Origin: QHWT01 sp046726015
GTDB taxonomy: Bacteria > Acidobacteriota > Vicinamibacteria > Vicinamibacterales > 2-12-FULL-66-21
Assembly (NCBI GenBank): GCA_046726015.1
Contig: JBKOZS010000263.1
Location: 1 to 20,642 of the forward strand
Direction: 5' to 3'
DNA: 20,642 bases
A program made the position numbers and the translations under genes. Below are positions 1 through 7,803 of this stretch, piece after piece (the first letter of the stretch is position 1; each line of letters starts with the position of its first letter). The notes under the pieces are model-generated. The model did not search any database and was not told the DNA's origin. It worked only from the letters and a program-made list of their open reading frames with translations.

Positions 1-618
1 GGCGAAGGCCGTCACATCCGGCACCTCGACGTATAGCAACCCTCCCGTCGGGAGAATCGACCTCAAATGGTCGAACGCGCTGTCGAGATCGCGGAGATGC
101 TCGAGCACGCCCACCACAATGACCAGGTCGAAGTGCTCGCCGGTTTCAGCAATGCCGCCGAGCGTCATCGTGCGGACGTCGATCGAGTAGAGTCGCGCGG
201 CCGTCGCCGCGCACGCCGGGGAGGGGTCCAGCCCCGTCACGTTGGGGAACCCGCGTTCCCGCAGGTTGGCCAGCAGGCGGCCGCTCGCACAACCGACGTC
301 GAGGATGCGCATGTCGGGTGACGGCAGGCGCGGCGCGATGACGTCCGCTATGAGTGCGAGCCGCCGCTGATCGTACTCAGACTCGGCGCCGCCACGTTGC
401 GAGTACTCGTACTTCGACATGTCGCGGTAGTACTGATCGAAGACGTTTTGTTCGGGTATGCCGTCCGCGTATCCGCACCCGCACTGCTCGCACACCGCGA
501 CGTCGTAGCCGGTCACTGGCGTGGCCTGGTCGACGGCCGCAAATTCCTGGTGAAAGAACACGCGCCGCTCATGGCTGCCGCACACCGGGCACTCGCGCGG
601 AGCGGGACGAACCGTCAT
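1..618 (-). CDS. Class I SAM-dependent methyltransferase with N-terminal zinc ribbon (3' end beyond window)
   Basis: The first 206 residues are visible and the frame is still open at position 1, so the C-terminus lies outside. Residues 10-13 (CPVC) and 43-46 (CEQC) form a C-x2-C ... C-x2-C zinc-binding module. Next comes a Rossmann methyltransferase core with motif I ILDVGCASGR (105-114), an acidic residue ending the second strand (GLDPS, 129-133) and a motif near FDLVIVVGVLEHL (163-175). This layout is typical of sugar C- or O-methyltransferases in deoxysugar and O-antigen clusters and of related SAM enzymes. The ATG at 618 overlaps the TGA of the upstream FkbM gene by 4 nt (ATGA), so it is translationally coupled as the last visible operon gene. 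It probably methylates a sugar or glycan intermediate; the exact acceptor and C- versus O-methylation cannot be told. Confidence 0.85.
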   Translation of the reverse strand, partial: MTVRPAPRECPVCGSHERRVFFHQEFAAVDQATPVTGYDVAVCEQCGCGYADGIPEQNVFDQYYRDMSKYEYSQRGGAESEYDQRRLALIADVIAPRLPSPDMRILDVGCASGRLLANLRERGFPNVTGLDPSPACAATAARLYSIDVRTMTLGGIAETGEHFDLVIVVGVLEHLRDLDSAFDHLRSILPTGGLLYVEVPDVTAFA

Positions 619-1835
619 GACGTCGTCCCCCGCCCTCCGCCCTCCGTCCTCCGCCCTCCGTTCCACGTGAGGCGCGTGCGGGGCACGGCATAGCAGACGA
701 GATCCCATCCTTCCTCGTTGTGCGGCCGCAGGAAGAACGCGTAATCCTTGCGCCACTCGTGCAAGAGCAGGGGGATCTTCCAGAGGTGATTCTGCAGGTG
801 ATACACGCAGACGGCGAGCACCGGCGCGTGCTGGTCGATGGTCTTGCGTGCGCCCTCCAGCGCATCGATTTCGAAACCTTCAATATCGAGCTTGATGAAC
901 GTCGGCTGCGCTCCGTTGACGAGCGCGTCGAGCGTCTCGGCATTGACGGCAATCGTGCCAGCCGACGGAGCCACGTGCGTGGCACTCGAGGCCGTGCCCG
1001 TGGCGTCGAGGTGAAGCATGCTGTGTTTTGACGCGAGCGCGTTCTGCCGGCACTCGACCTTCGCACGCGCGACAGGCGAGAGCGATGCCACCACTGCTTG
1101 CAGCTTCGCAAAATTCACCGGATCGGGTTCGATCGCGAGGATATGACCGAAACGCTCGCCGTACTTGTTCGACACGACCCGGATGGAGTCGCCATCGTAC
1201 GCGCCGCCGTCAACGATCCACTCCTGGTCCGACCAGGCGAACAGATCGTCAGGGAAGTACTGCGGATGTTCGACGGGATGCGACAGGCCGTCGAAGTCCG
1301 CGCACAGGCGAAACCGCACCTGGCGAAGGTACTCGGCGCGCGACGCTTCGTCTTCCCACACATCGAAGGCGCGGGCGACGTCGGCACGTTCCTCGAGCAG
1401 CCTGGACGGCAGGTCCTGCAGATAGAACGGCAGAAGCTCCTCGGCGTATTTCCAGAAGAGAGGCGGGAACGAACACACCACATCGCAACCAAGTGCGCGC
1501 AGCTGTTCTCGTGAATGCGCGAAGCGATGCGGGCTGTTGGCTCCCCAGATGGTGACGACGAAGACCGCGCGCGTCCCAAATTCCTTTGCCGCTGCTTCTG
1601 GAGAAAGCACGCGAACGCCGTCGACGAGCGTGCCCGGCCTGCTGGTCGCGTTGTCGGCAAACGCCAGCGGTTCGACGCCATTTCTGCGCAGACCCGCAAG
1701 CGTGCGGCGGCCGAGCCCGCCGGCGCCCATGAGAACGATGTCCCGCCCGCCCGAGAGCCGATCGAACTCCTGCCGCTCCGAGCGGCGCATCGCCGCCGGA
1801 GCGCGCGACAAGAGGGTGTCGAGCTCTCGTGCCAT
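615..1835 (-). CDS. FkbM-family methyltransferase with N-terminal Rossmann-like domain
   Basis: This 406-residue protein has two parts. Residues about 30-125 contain a dinucleotide-binding-like motif (VLMGAGGLGRRTLAGL, 34-49) and resemble a Rossmann or CoA-binding-type domain. Residues about 190-385 form an FkbM SAM-methyltransferase domain with motif I VDGGAYDGDS (208-217), an acidic motif II (AIEPDP, 234-239) and the family hallmark KLDIEGFE (315-322). FkbM enzymes usually O-methylate sugars or polyketides. Family members are often about 250 residues, so the N-terminal domain is an extension. I chose ATG 1835 because it lies 2 nt after the stop of the upstream SDR; the open frame extends further upstream but only across the SDR gene. 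The last 15 or so residues (Gly/Arg-rich, from about 392) are encoded by a 7-bp tandem repeat and look like acquired sequence. Its acceptor is unknown. Confidence 0.85.
   Translation of the reverse strand: MARELDTLLSRAPAAMRRSERQEFDRLSGGRDIVLMGAGGLGRRTLAGLRRNGVEPLAFADNATSRPGTLVDGVRVLSPEAAAKEFGTRAVFVVTIWGANSPHRFAHSREQLRALGCDVVCSFPPLFWKYAEELLPFYLQDLPSRLLEERADVARAFDVWEDEASRAEYLRQVRFRLCADFDGLSHPVEHPQYFPDDLFAWSDQEWIVDGGAYDGDSIRVVSNKYGERFGHILAIEPDPVNFAKLQAVVASLSPVARAKVECRQNALASKHSMLHLDATGTASSATHVAPSAGTIAVNAETLDALVNGAQPTFIKLDIEGFEIDALEGARKTIDQHAPVLAVCVYHLQNHLWKIPLLLHEWRKDYAFFLRPHNEEGWDLVCYAVPRTRLTWNGGRRTEGGGRGTTS
629..663. repeat. 7-bp tandem repeat inside the 3' end of the FkbM gene
   Basis: The plus strand reads four consecutive 7-nt units (cgccctc, cgccctc, cgtcctc, cgccctc) from 631 to 658, plus flanking partial copies. 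On the coding strand this is a GGAGGGC-type word repeat. The period is not a multiple of three, so the array cycles reading frames and encodes a Gly/Arg/Glu-rich tail before the TGA at 617-615. Change in copy number would alter the FkbM C-terminal tail. Confidence 0.85.
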
Positions 1836-1837
1836 CG

Positions 1838-2662
1838 TTACCAAATCGTTTTTCCCCCGTCGACGACGAGGTTGGCGCCGGTGACGAACGCAGCGGCATC
1901 CGAGCACAGGTAGACCAGCGCCCCCTGGAACTCGTGCGGCTGCGCCATGCGGCCCATGGGAATCCGGGCGGCCGCCCGCTCCAGGAACGCCGCGGGCTGC
2001 CCGCTCTCGACACCGCCCAGCGAGATCGTGTTCACGCGCACACCCGCGTGTGCCCAGTAGGTGGCGAGATACAGCGTCAGTCCGTGCAGCCCTGCCTTCA
2101 CCACCGAATACGTGACAGGCTTGACCGGTTGTTCCTCCGGCGCGGCCCCTTCGCGGTGATACAAGCGCTGATCGGGCGCGATGATGCCGTACTCCGACGA
2201 GATATTGATGATGACGCCCTTCCCCTGCTTCGCAAACGCGCCGCCGATGATCTTCGCGCACAGGAACGGGCCGGTGAGCCCAACGGCCAGGTCGGCGTTC
2301 CACTGATCCGTCGGGAACCGCTCGAGGCGTGAGAAGTCCTGGCCGGGCGCTTCGACCTTCGGGTTGTTGGCCGCGTTGTTGACGAGGATGTCCACGCGCC
2401 CAAACCGCGCAAGGACGTGCTTCAACAGTGCCTCGATCGACTCCGGCCGGGTCACGTCGCACCCGGCGCCCGTCGCGGGTACGCCGAATGCCGAGGCCAC
2501 CGCTGACGCCCGCACCTCCGCGTCCGCCTGGCGGATGTCGGCAATCACGGGCACGCCGCCGGCGGATGCAATCGCTTCGGCATGACGCAGGCCGAGCAGG
2601 CCTGCGCCACCGGTGATGATCGCGACGCGCCCCTTCAGCGAAAAATCGGGTGCGGTGGTCAT
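1838..2662 (-). CDS. Short-chain dehydrogenase/reductase (SDR)
   Basis: This is a 274-residue classical SDR. It has the cofactor motif TGGAGLLG (17-24), the acidic residue after strand 2 (IADI, 40-43) that suggests NAD(H) preference, NNAA (95-98), the catalytic-region serines NISS (153-156), and the YSVVK catalytic Tyr185/Lys189. An insertion of about 15 residues lies between the serine and the tyrosine. The C-terminal part (GANLVVDGGKTIW) is the usual SDR end. The ATG at 2662 overlaps the stop of the MocA-type gene by 4 nt, and FkbM follows 2 nt after its stop. An SDR paired with a Gfo/Idh/MocA enzyme beside a NeuB homologue recalls the ptmF/ptmA pair of Campylobacter legionaminic acid clusters (my recollection, not tested). 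A sugar or sugar-acid dehydrogenase or reductase role is inferred; the substrate is unknown. Confidence 0.88.
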   Translation of the reverse strand: MTTAPDFSLKGRVAIITGGAGLLGLRHAEAIASAGGVPVIADIRQADAEVRASAVASAFGVPATGAGCDVTRPESIEALLKHVLARFGRVDILVNNAANNPKVEAPGQDFSRLERFPTDQWNADLAVGLTGPFLCAKIIGGAFAKQGKGVIINISSEYGIIAPDQRLYHREGAAPEEQPVKPVTYSVVKAGLHGLTLYLATYWAHAGVRVNTISLGGVESGQPAAFLERAAARIPMGRMAQPHEFQGALVYLCSDAAAFVTGANLVVDGGKTIW

Positions 2663-3675
2663 GCCATTTCGACGGCGTGACCGATGCGCATTGCGTTCTT
2701 TACGGCCACTGCCAGTCGCAAGACCGCGATGCCCTCATCGAGAGGCACCGCCGGCTGTGCGTGCCCGGTCACGCAGGCACTGAAATGTCTCGCCTCGTCC
2801 ATGAACATCTGGTTGCGTTGATATCCCTCGAACGACGGGGCCGACACGCCATCGACATCGGTTGAGACGCGGCCGGCCAGCAGGTCGACCGTGACCGAGC
2901 CGCGTTCGCCAGTGACGTTGATCACGCGGCGCGGCGGCCGCGACGCGAACGTCTGCCGCACGCACACCGGCACCGCCTTTCCCTCGAGTCGCGCCTGCAC
3001 CGTATCCTCGACATCGATCTCCAGCGTGCTCAGGTGACCTCCGCTCGCTGTGACGCCGCTCATCGGTCCAAACAACCACCAGGCGAGATCGTAATCGTGA
3101 ATTTGCGTCAGCACGACGCCGCCCCCGAGATCGGCGCGTGCGGCGTACGACGTGCGGTAGTCCTCGTATGGATGCCAGTCGGGCAGATATTCCGCGTAAT
3201 CGATCTCGGCCCGCGTGAGCCGGCCGAGCGTGTCCGACTGGAGCAAATCGCGAAGCCAGCGGACGCACGGGTGATACCGCCACTGGCACCCGACAAGCGC
3301 GACCAGGCGTCTCGAAGCGACCGTGTCGCGCAGGGCCTCGACGCCGTGGAGCGTATGCGAGACCGGCTTTTCAATGAACAGGTGACAGCCAGCGTCGGCG
3401 GCACGTTGCGCGATTTCAATGTGCTGGCTTGAAGGCGTGCACACGAAGACCGCGTCCGGGCGCGCGGCCAGCGCTTCGTCGAGATTCTCGAACACCGTCA
3501 GGTCGAGCTCGGCTTCGACGTTGCGCGAGCTGTCAGCCTGCAGTGACTCGGTGACGACGTGTCGCAGCCGCCGCCGGCGAAACGCGAGCAGCTCGACACC
3601 CTTCCCGTGCAGCGCGCGCAGGTTGCGCGCGTGCCGCTGGCCGATTGCACCGAGCCCGGCAATCAGGATGCGCAC
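2659..3675 (-). CDS. Gfo/Idh/MocA-family oxidoreductase
   Basis: This is a 338-residue NAD(P)-dependent sugar oxidoreductase. The N-terminal Rossmann fold shows GLGAIGQRHARNL (7-19), the family's G-x-G-x2-G-x2-H signature. The catalytic lysine motif EKP lies at 102-104. The C-terminal alpha/beta domain holds the active-site H193/D196 (QIHDYD). Such enzymes oxidise or reduce hydroxyls on nucleotide sugars, sugar acids or inositols. The start is GTG at 3675, 1 nt after the stop of the upstream ThDP-enzyme gene, and the stop overlaps the SDR start (ATGA), so translation is coupled on both sides. The reaction is not determined by the sequence. With the SDR it may prepare a precursor for the NeuB fusion or modify the deoxysugar. 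Confidence 0.88.
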   Translation of the reverse strand: MRILIAGLGAIGQRHARNLRALHGKGVELLAFRRRRLRHVVTESLQADSSRNVEAELDLTVFENLDEALAARPDAVFVCTPSSQHIEIAQRAADAGCHLFIEKPVSHTLHGVEALRDTVASRRLVALVGCQWRYHPCVRWLRDLLQSDTLGRLTRAEIDYAEYLPDWHPYEDYRTSYAARADLGGGVVLTQIHDYDLAWWLFGPMSGVTASGGHLSTLEIDVEDTVQARLEGKAVPVCVRQTFASRPPRRVINVTGERGSVTVDLLAGRVSTDVDGVSAPSFEGYQRNQMFMDEARHFSACVTGHAQPAVPLDEGIAVLRLAVAVKNAMRIGHAVEMA

Positions 3676-3676
3676 G

Positions 3677-5482
3677 TCATTCCTCGACCGGCGGGATGAT
3701 CATGTTCGACAGGAATTCCTCGCGCGGGAGGAACGGCCACAGGTCCTCGAGCGGCTTTGACACCATCGAACCGTCCGCCTTCCGCATCGACGACAGGCTG
3801 GGCGCGCGAGGCTCCTCTCGCGGCGTCATGACCTCGATGACGAGCGGACCCGGTGCATCGAGAATCCCGCGCACCTGCGCGGCGAGATCACGGTCCGTAT
3901 CGATCCTCGTATATGGAAGGCCATAGGCTTCCGCGACCTTTTGCAGCGGCGGCAGCGTCACGCCGCTCGTGGCATCGGCACCGGCGAGCCGCCCGAAGTA
4001 GCGGGACTGCGACGTGCGAATCGATGCGTATCCGTCGTTGTTCAGGACGAACAACTTGATTGGCAGATCGAGCCGGCGCGCGGTCTCGAGCTCCTGGATA
4101 TTGAGCTGCAGCCCGCCGTCGCCGTCCACGCAGATCGTGCGCCGCCGGCCGTTCGCAAGGCAGGCGCCCACGAGCGCAGGCAGCCCATTGCCCATCGCGC
4201 CGAGCGCGGTGGTCAAGAACAGGCGCTGACCTTCCTTCAGCTTCACCGCCAGACAGAAGATCTCGATGCCCGCGCCCGAACTCCCCGACACAATCACATC
4301 ATCGGGCGCCGAGGCTTCGGAGATGGCTTCGCCGAGCACGTAGGTGCTCACACCCCCGGGCTGATTGCGGTACTCGGGAAGCACGACAGGATATTTGGTC
4401 CTCCATTCGCGCCAGCGCGCATCCCACGCCGAACGACTGCATGTCTTGACGCTGCCGAGCTGACGCGTCATCTCGTTGATGAAGGCCTTCGCGTCGGCGT
4501 GCACCGGCACGTCGACGGTCCCCTTCATCTTTCGCAACTCAGTGGCGTCGATGTCGACCATGATCTTTTTCGCCGCACGCGCGAAATTCTGCGGCGCATA
4601 GCCGGTCACCACGAGATCGAGACGCGCGCCAATGGCGAGGAGCCAGTCGGAGTTCTGGAGCGTGAAATTCGCACCGCGTGGCGCCATGGGGCCGGGGCGG
4701 CCGACCATCAACGGATGGTCGTCCGGTACCATGTCGTGGGCCGGCCACGTGGTCAGCACCGGAAGTCCGAGCCGCTCGATCAGCCTGCGCATCTCGGCGC
4801 GTGCGCCGGCAAGCCGCACGCCGTTGCCAATCAGCACAACCGGGCGTTCAGCGGTATTGAGTAGCTCGATCGTCCGCTGCACGGCGGCGGCGAGGTCGTC
4901 GGCCGAGGCGAGTCCCGCGATGGCTGCTTCAGCCGGATCGAATGCGCGCAGCGACGTCTCGTCGATAGTCGTCCCCTGCACGTCGAGCGGTAAGTCGATC
5001 CATACGGGACCGGGGCGACCCGTGCGCGCCAGGTAGACCGCTTTCTCGAGGTGATAGCGGATGTCGGCCGGCTCCATGACGGTCACCGCGTACTTGGTGA
5101 TCGGGGTCACGATGCCGACGATGTCCACCCCCTGGACGCCCATCTGCCGCACGCCGGAGTTCCCCTTCAGATCCGCCCGCTTCGCCTGGCCGGAGAGAAC
5201 CAGCATCGGGGTCGAATCAAGCCACGCGCCCGCAACACCCGTGACAGCGTTCGTGCCGCCGGGCCCGGCCGTCACGAGACAGACGCCAAGATCGTCGGTA
5301 ACCTTCGCGTACGACTCCGCCGCCATGGCCGCGGCCTGCTCGTGCTGCGTGCAAATGTATTCGATCCCTTTGCACGTCCCGAGCGAGTCATTGAGGTGCA
5401 TGGCGCCGCCGCCGGTGAGCTCGAACACGTGCCTGACGCCGATGCTCGCGAGGTACCGGAACACCCAGTCGGAAACCTTCAT
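3677..5482 (-). CDS. Thiamine diphosphate-dependent enzyme, acetolactate synthase-like
   Basis: This 601-residue protein has the full three-domain architecture of the acetolactate synthase/POX family. The N-terminal PYR domain carries the catalytic Glu48 (TQHEQA), the central Rossmann-like domain spans about 190-340, and the C-terminal PP domain carries the ThDP/Mg motif from GDGG (454-457) to NN (481-482). It is preceded by the NeuB fusion (4-nt overlap) and followed 1 nt later by the MocA gene, so it belongs to the sugar operon rather than to branched-chain amino acid synthesis; no small regulatory subunit (IlvN) is next to it. One known precedent is YerE, which adds a two-carbon unit from pyruvate to CDP-4-keto-3,6-dideoxyglucose in yersiniose synthesis. 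The CDP-dideoxyhexose genes upstream in this same operon would make exactly that acceptor. The assignment to YerE function is inference; another carboligation or decarboxylation is possible. Confidence 0.85.
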   Translation of the reverse strand: MKVSDWVFRYLASIGVRHVFELTGGGAMHLNDSLGTCKGIEYICTQHEQAAAMAAESYAKVTDDLGVCLVTAGPGGTNAVTGVAGAWLDSTPMLVLSGQAKRADLKGNSGVRQMGVQGVDIVGIVTPITKYAVTVMEPADIRYHLEKAVYLARTGRPGPVWIDLPLDVQGTTIDETSLRAFDPAEAAIAGLASADDLAAAVQRTIELLNTAERPVVLIGNGVRLAGARAEMRRLIERLGLPVLTTWPAHDMVPDDHPLMVGRPGPMAPRGANFTLQNSDWLLAIGARLDLVVTGYAPQNFARAAKKIMVDIDATELRKMKGTVDVPVHADAKAFINEMTRQLGSVKTCSRSAWDARWREWRTKYPVVLPEYRNQPGGVSTYVLGEAISEASAPDDVIVSGSSGAGIEIFCLAVKLKEGQRLFLTTALGAMGNGLPALVGACLANGRRRTICVDGDGGLQLNIQELETARRLDLPIKLFVLNNDGYASIRTSQSRYFGRLAGADATSGVTLPPLQKVAEAYGLPYTRIDTDRDLAAQVRGILDAPGPLVIEVMTPREEPRAPSLSSMRKADGSMVSKPLEDLWPFLPREEFLSNMIIPPVEE

Positions 5483-7803
5483 TGTTTCGGCTTCTCGCCG
5501 CCAAGCGTTTCAAGGCTCGCGAAATCAACAAGGCGCCCTTCGGCGTCGACAACCGGCATCACCTGCGTTCGGCCGGGCAGGCGGGCACGCAGGTCCGCGG
5601 CGGACATCCCGAGAGTGCCGGCGACGAACTTGCGCGTCATCGCATGGCCCACCTCGTCGTGCAGGTTGATGCCACGGACGAAGGCGTGCCGGATGTCGCC
5701 GTCCGTGACGACGCCAACCACGCGCCGATCCCCGTCGAGCACAAACGCGATCCCCATCTTGTTCGTATCGATTACGCGCAGCGCCGTAAAGATCGTTGCA
5801 TCGTCCATCACCGTGAGCGCGCGGAGATCCGGACGCCGCCGCCGCTCGGCGGGCCGGCCCAGGACGAGGCTGGCCCAATGGATTTCGGTGAGGCGCTCGA
5901 GCGCCGCACGGAACGCGAGGCCGTTCTCGTGGTGGCCCATCCAGATTTCCGGGATGATGGTGGGTTCCGACTCGAGCAGTACCGGTAGAAGCGCAACGAA
6001 GTTCACCGACCCGTCACCAATCTGCAGCCCCTCGCCCGACGTCCCCGCGCCGTCCGAAAGGTGGAGATGACGCACGAATGGCGCGACCGCCTTGCCGAAC
6101 TCGACGAGATCGGCGCCGCTCTTCGCGCACTCGAGCGCGGCATGCGACGTGTCGAAGCAGAGCCCGAGGCCGGACTCCTTGCAGAGGAGGACCGTGTTTT
6201 CGGGATCGCAAATCACGTAACCGAACCAGCGTCCGCCGAAGTACCACGGGTAAGGAGGCAGGTTCTCCAGGAGCAGGTCGACGCCGCTGGTATCCAGTTT
6301 CCGCAAGGCTCCCAGCAAACGGTCGGTCGCTGCCTCGAGATCGTAGTTGCCCTGCCTGGGCGACATGCCGCCGACGTGCATGACGATCTTGGGTCCACGC
6401 GGAAACAGCTTCTCATCCCAGTCGAATTGCGGCGCCAAGTCGCGCGCGAGATCGATGGTTTTTTGTATGCGCTGCACGGACAGTTCGCGCTGCCCCCCGT
6501 CAGCCGAGCACAAGTCGATCAGCGTTTCGTGCGCGTACTCGGGTGCGTGCACGACGAACCCGAATGGCTTCCGCCCTCCGTCGTAAGCGGCCGCCCCCGC
6601 GTCGAGGTCGCGATCGCTGACGTGAAACTCCACGAACCGCATCCCCAGCGGCACGAAGGCTGTTTCCAACGGTGCGAAGTCGAGGAAGCGCGCGACGATG
6701 CCCCACGGCGCGCCGACGTCGATCGCGGTCGCGTCACGCCGGGCGACGGCGTCCTCCACGTCGGAGTGCAGGAACATCTCGTCGCGCGCAATCGATCGCG
6801 AGAGCCGTCGGCCAACCAGCTTGCCGACGAATTGCGGCGAGAGCCCGAGACCGGGACTTTTGCTGGTCAGCATCTCGCGGGTAATCGTCGTGTGCGCGGG
6901 AATGTCGGTCGCGGCCACGAGGCTCTTGGCGAGGACGCGGCGGTTCAGCGTTTCGCCACGCGTGATCCAGCGGTGCGGAACGCCGAGCGACACTTCGACC
7001 TCGCGCAGCGACCGCACTTGATCGGCGAACTGCTGCGGCTCGAGGCTGGCCTTATGGTCCGGGCCGCGCATCGTCCGATCCAGCGTCAGGTGACGCTCGA
7101 CCATCCGCGCGCCCATCGCCACCGCAGCGAGCGAGATCGCGATCCCGTTGTCGTGACCGGAATAGCCAACGGGCCGGCCCGACCATTCGCGCAGGCGTTC
7201 CATGAAACGGAGATTGATCTCTTCCGGCGCGGCTGGATACGTGCTGACGCAGTGGAAGAGCGCGTACTCGGCTTCACACTGCTCGAGGAACGCCAGCGTA
7301 CGGCGAACCTCTTCCTCCGTCGACATGCCGGTCGAGAGCAGTATTGGCCTCTCAGTCTTTGCGACGTACTCGATGAGCGGAAAGTTCGTCAGGTCGGGAG
7401 AACCAATCTTGTACGCCGCCAGCTCGCACGTTTCGAGAAAGTCGACGCTGGAGCGATCCCACGGCGTGCACAGCGCGGTGATCTCCTTCGAGCGGCAATA
7501 TTCGAAGAGCTCACGGAACTCGTCGTCGGACAGCTCGAACTCGATCAGCATCGGGACGATGTACTGCAGCCCCTGCTCGCCGTGGCGCGGCTGATCGATG
7601 ATCTCTTCGCGGTAGGTCTCCCGAAGCTTGCGTTTCTGGAACTTCACCGCGTCGGCACCCGCGGCAACCGCAGCATCGACGAGCTGCTTCGCAATGGCGA
7701 GATCGCCATTGTGGTTGATGCCGACTTCGGCAATCACGTAACACGGTTCGCCGGGGCCAATCCGCCGCGAGCCGACTTGCAGGACGCGCTCAGTTGTTGA
7801 CAT
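5479..7803 (-). CDS. NeuB-family synthase fused to SAF, sugar-isomerase TIM barrel and CBS domains
   Basis: This 774-residue protein has four modules. Residues about 15-285 are a NeuB (sialic/legionaminic/pseudaminic acid synthase) barrel with AEVGINHNG (25-33), VKFQ (53-56), STGM (157-160), YSGHD (214-218) and GPDHKAS (247-253). Residues about 287-350 are an SAF (antifreeze-like) domain. Residues about 365-640 are an AP-endonuclease-2/xylose-isomerase-like barrel with likely metal ligands E514, D551/H554 (CFDTSHA), H579/H581 (HLHLSD) and E619. Residues about 663-765 are a CBS pair (VVGVVTDGDIRHAF). NeuB enzymes condense phosphoenolpyruvate with a hexosamine-derived aldose and are normally about 340-350 residues. 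ATG 7803 overlaps the epimerase gene by 14 nt, and its stop overlaps the ThDP gene start. The extra barrel might isomerise or epimerise the substrate and the CBS pair might bind a nucleotide; both are inference. Confidence 0.88.
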   Translation of the reverse strand: MSTTERVLQVGSRRIGPGEPCYVIAEVGINHNGDLAIAKQLVDAAVAAGADAVKFQKRKLRETYREEIIDQPRHGEQGLQYIVPMLIEFELSDDEFRELFEYCRSKEITALCTPWDRSSVDFLETCELAAYKIGSPDLTNFPLIEYVAKTERPILLSTGMSTEEEVRRTLAFLEQCEAEYALFHCVSTYPAAPEEINLRFMERLREWSGRPVGYSGHDNGIAISLAAVAMGARMVERHLTLDRTMRGPDHKASLEPQQFADQVRSLREVEVSLGVPHRWITRGETLNRRVLAKSLVAATDIPAHTTITREMLTSKSPGLGLSPQFVGKLVGRRLSRSIARDEMFLHSDVEDAVARRDATAIDVGAPWGIVARFLDFAPLETAFVPLGMRFVEFHVSDRDLDAGAAAYDGGRKPFGFVVHAPEYAHETLIDLCSADGGQRELSVQRIQKTIDLARDLAPQFDWDEKLFPRGPKIVMHVGGMSPRQGNYDLEAATDRLLGALRKLDTSGVDLLLENLPPYPWYFGGRWFGYVICDPENTVLLCKESGLGLCFDTSHAALECAKSGADLVEFGKAVAPFVRHLHLSDGAGTSGEGLQIGDGSVNFVALLPVLLESEPTIIPEIWMGHHENGLAFRAALERLTEIHWASLVLGRPAERRRRPDLRALTVMDDATIFTALRVIDTNKMGIAFVLDGDRRVVGVVTDGDIRHAFVRGINLHDEVGHAMTRKFVAGTLGMSAADLRARLPGRTQVMPVVDAEGRLVDFASLETLGGEKPKQ

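Noticed and set aside
3941..4864. Plus-strand open frame of 307 residues
   Set aside because: Antisense to the ThDP enzyme gene, whose motifs and operon position are clear.
3677..5482. Acetolactate synthase for branched-chain amino acids (ilvB)
   Set aside because: No small subunit or other ilv genes adjoin it, and it is translationally coupled to sugar-pathway genes on both sides.
6061..7800. Long open frame on the plus strand (579 residues)
   Set aside because: Complete antisense shadow of the NeuB fusion gene; no recognisable domain.
5479..7803. Canonical sialic acid (Neu5Ac) pathway
   Set aside because: Only the synthase-type protein is present; no UDP-GlcNAc epimerase or CMP-sugar synthetase is in the window, so the product cannot be called sialic acid.
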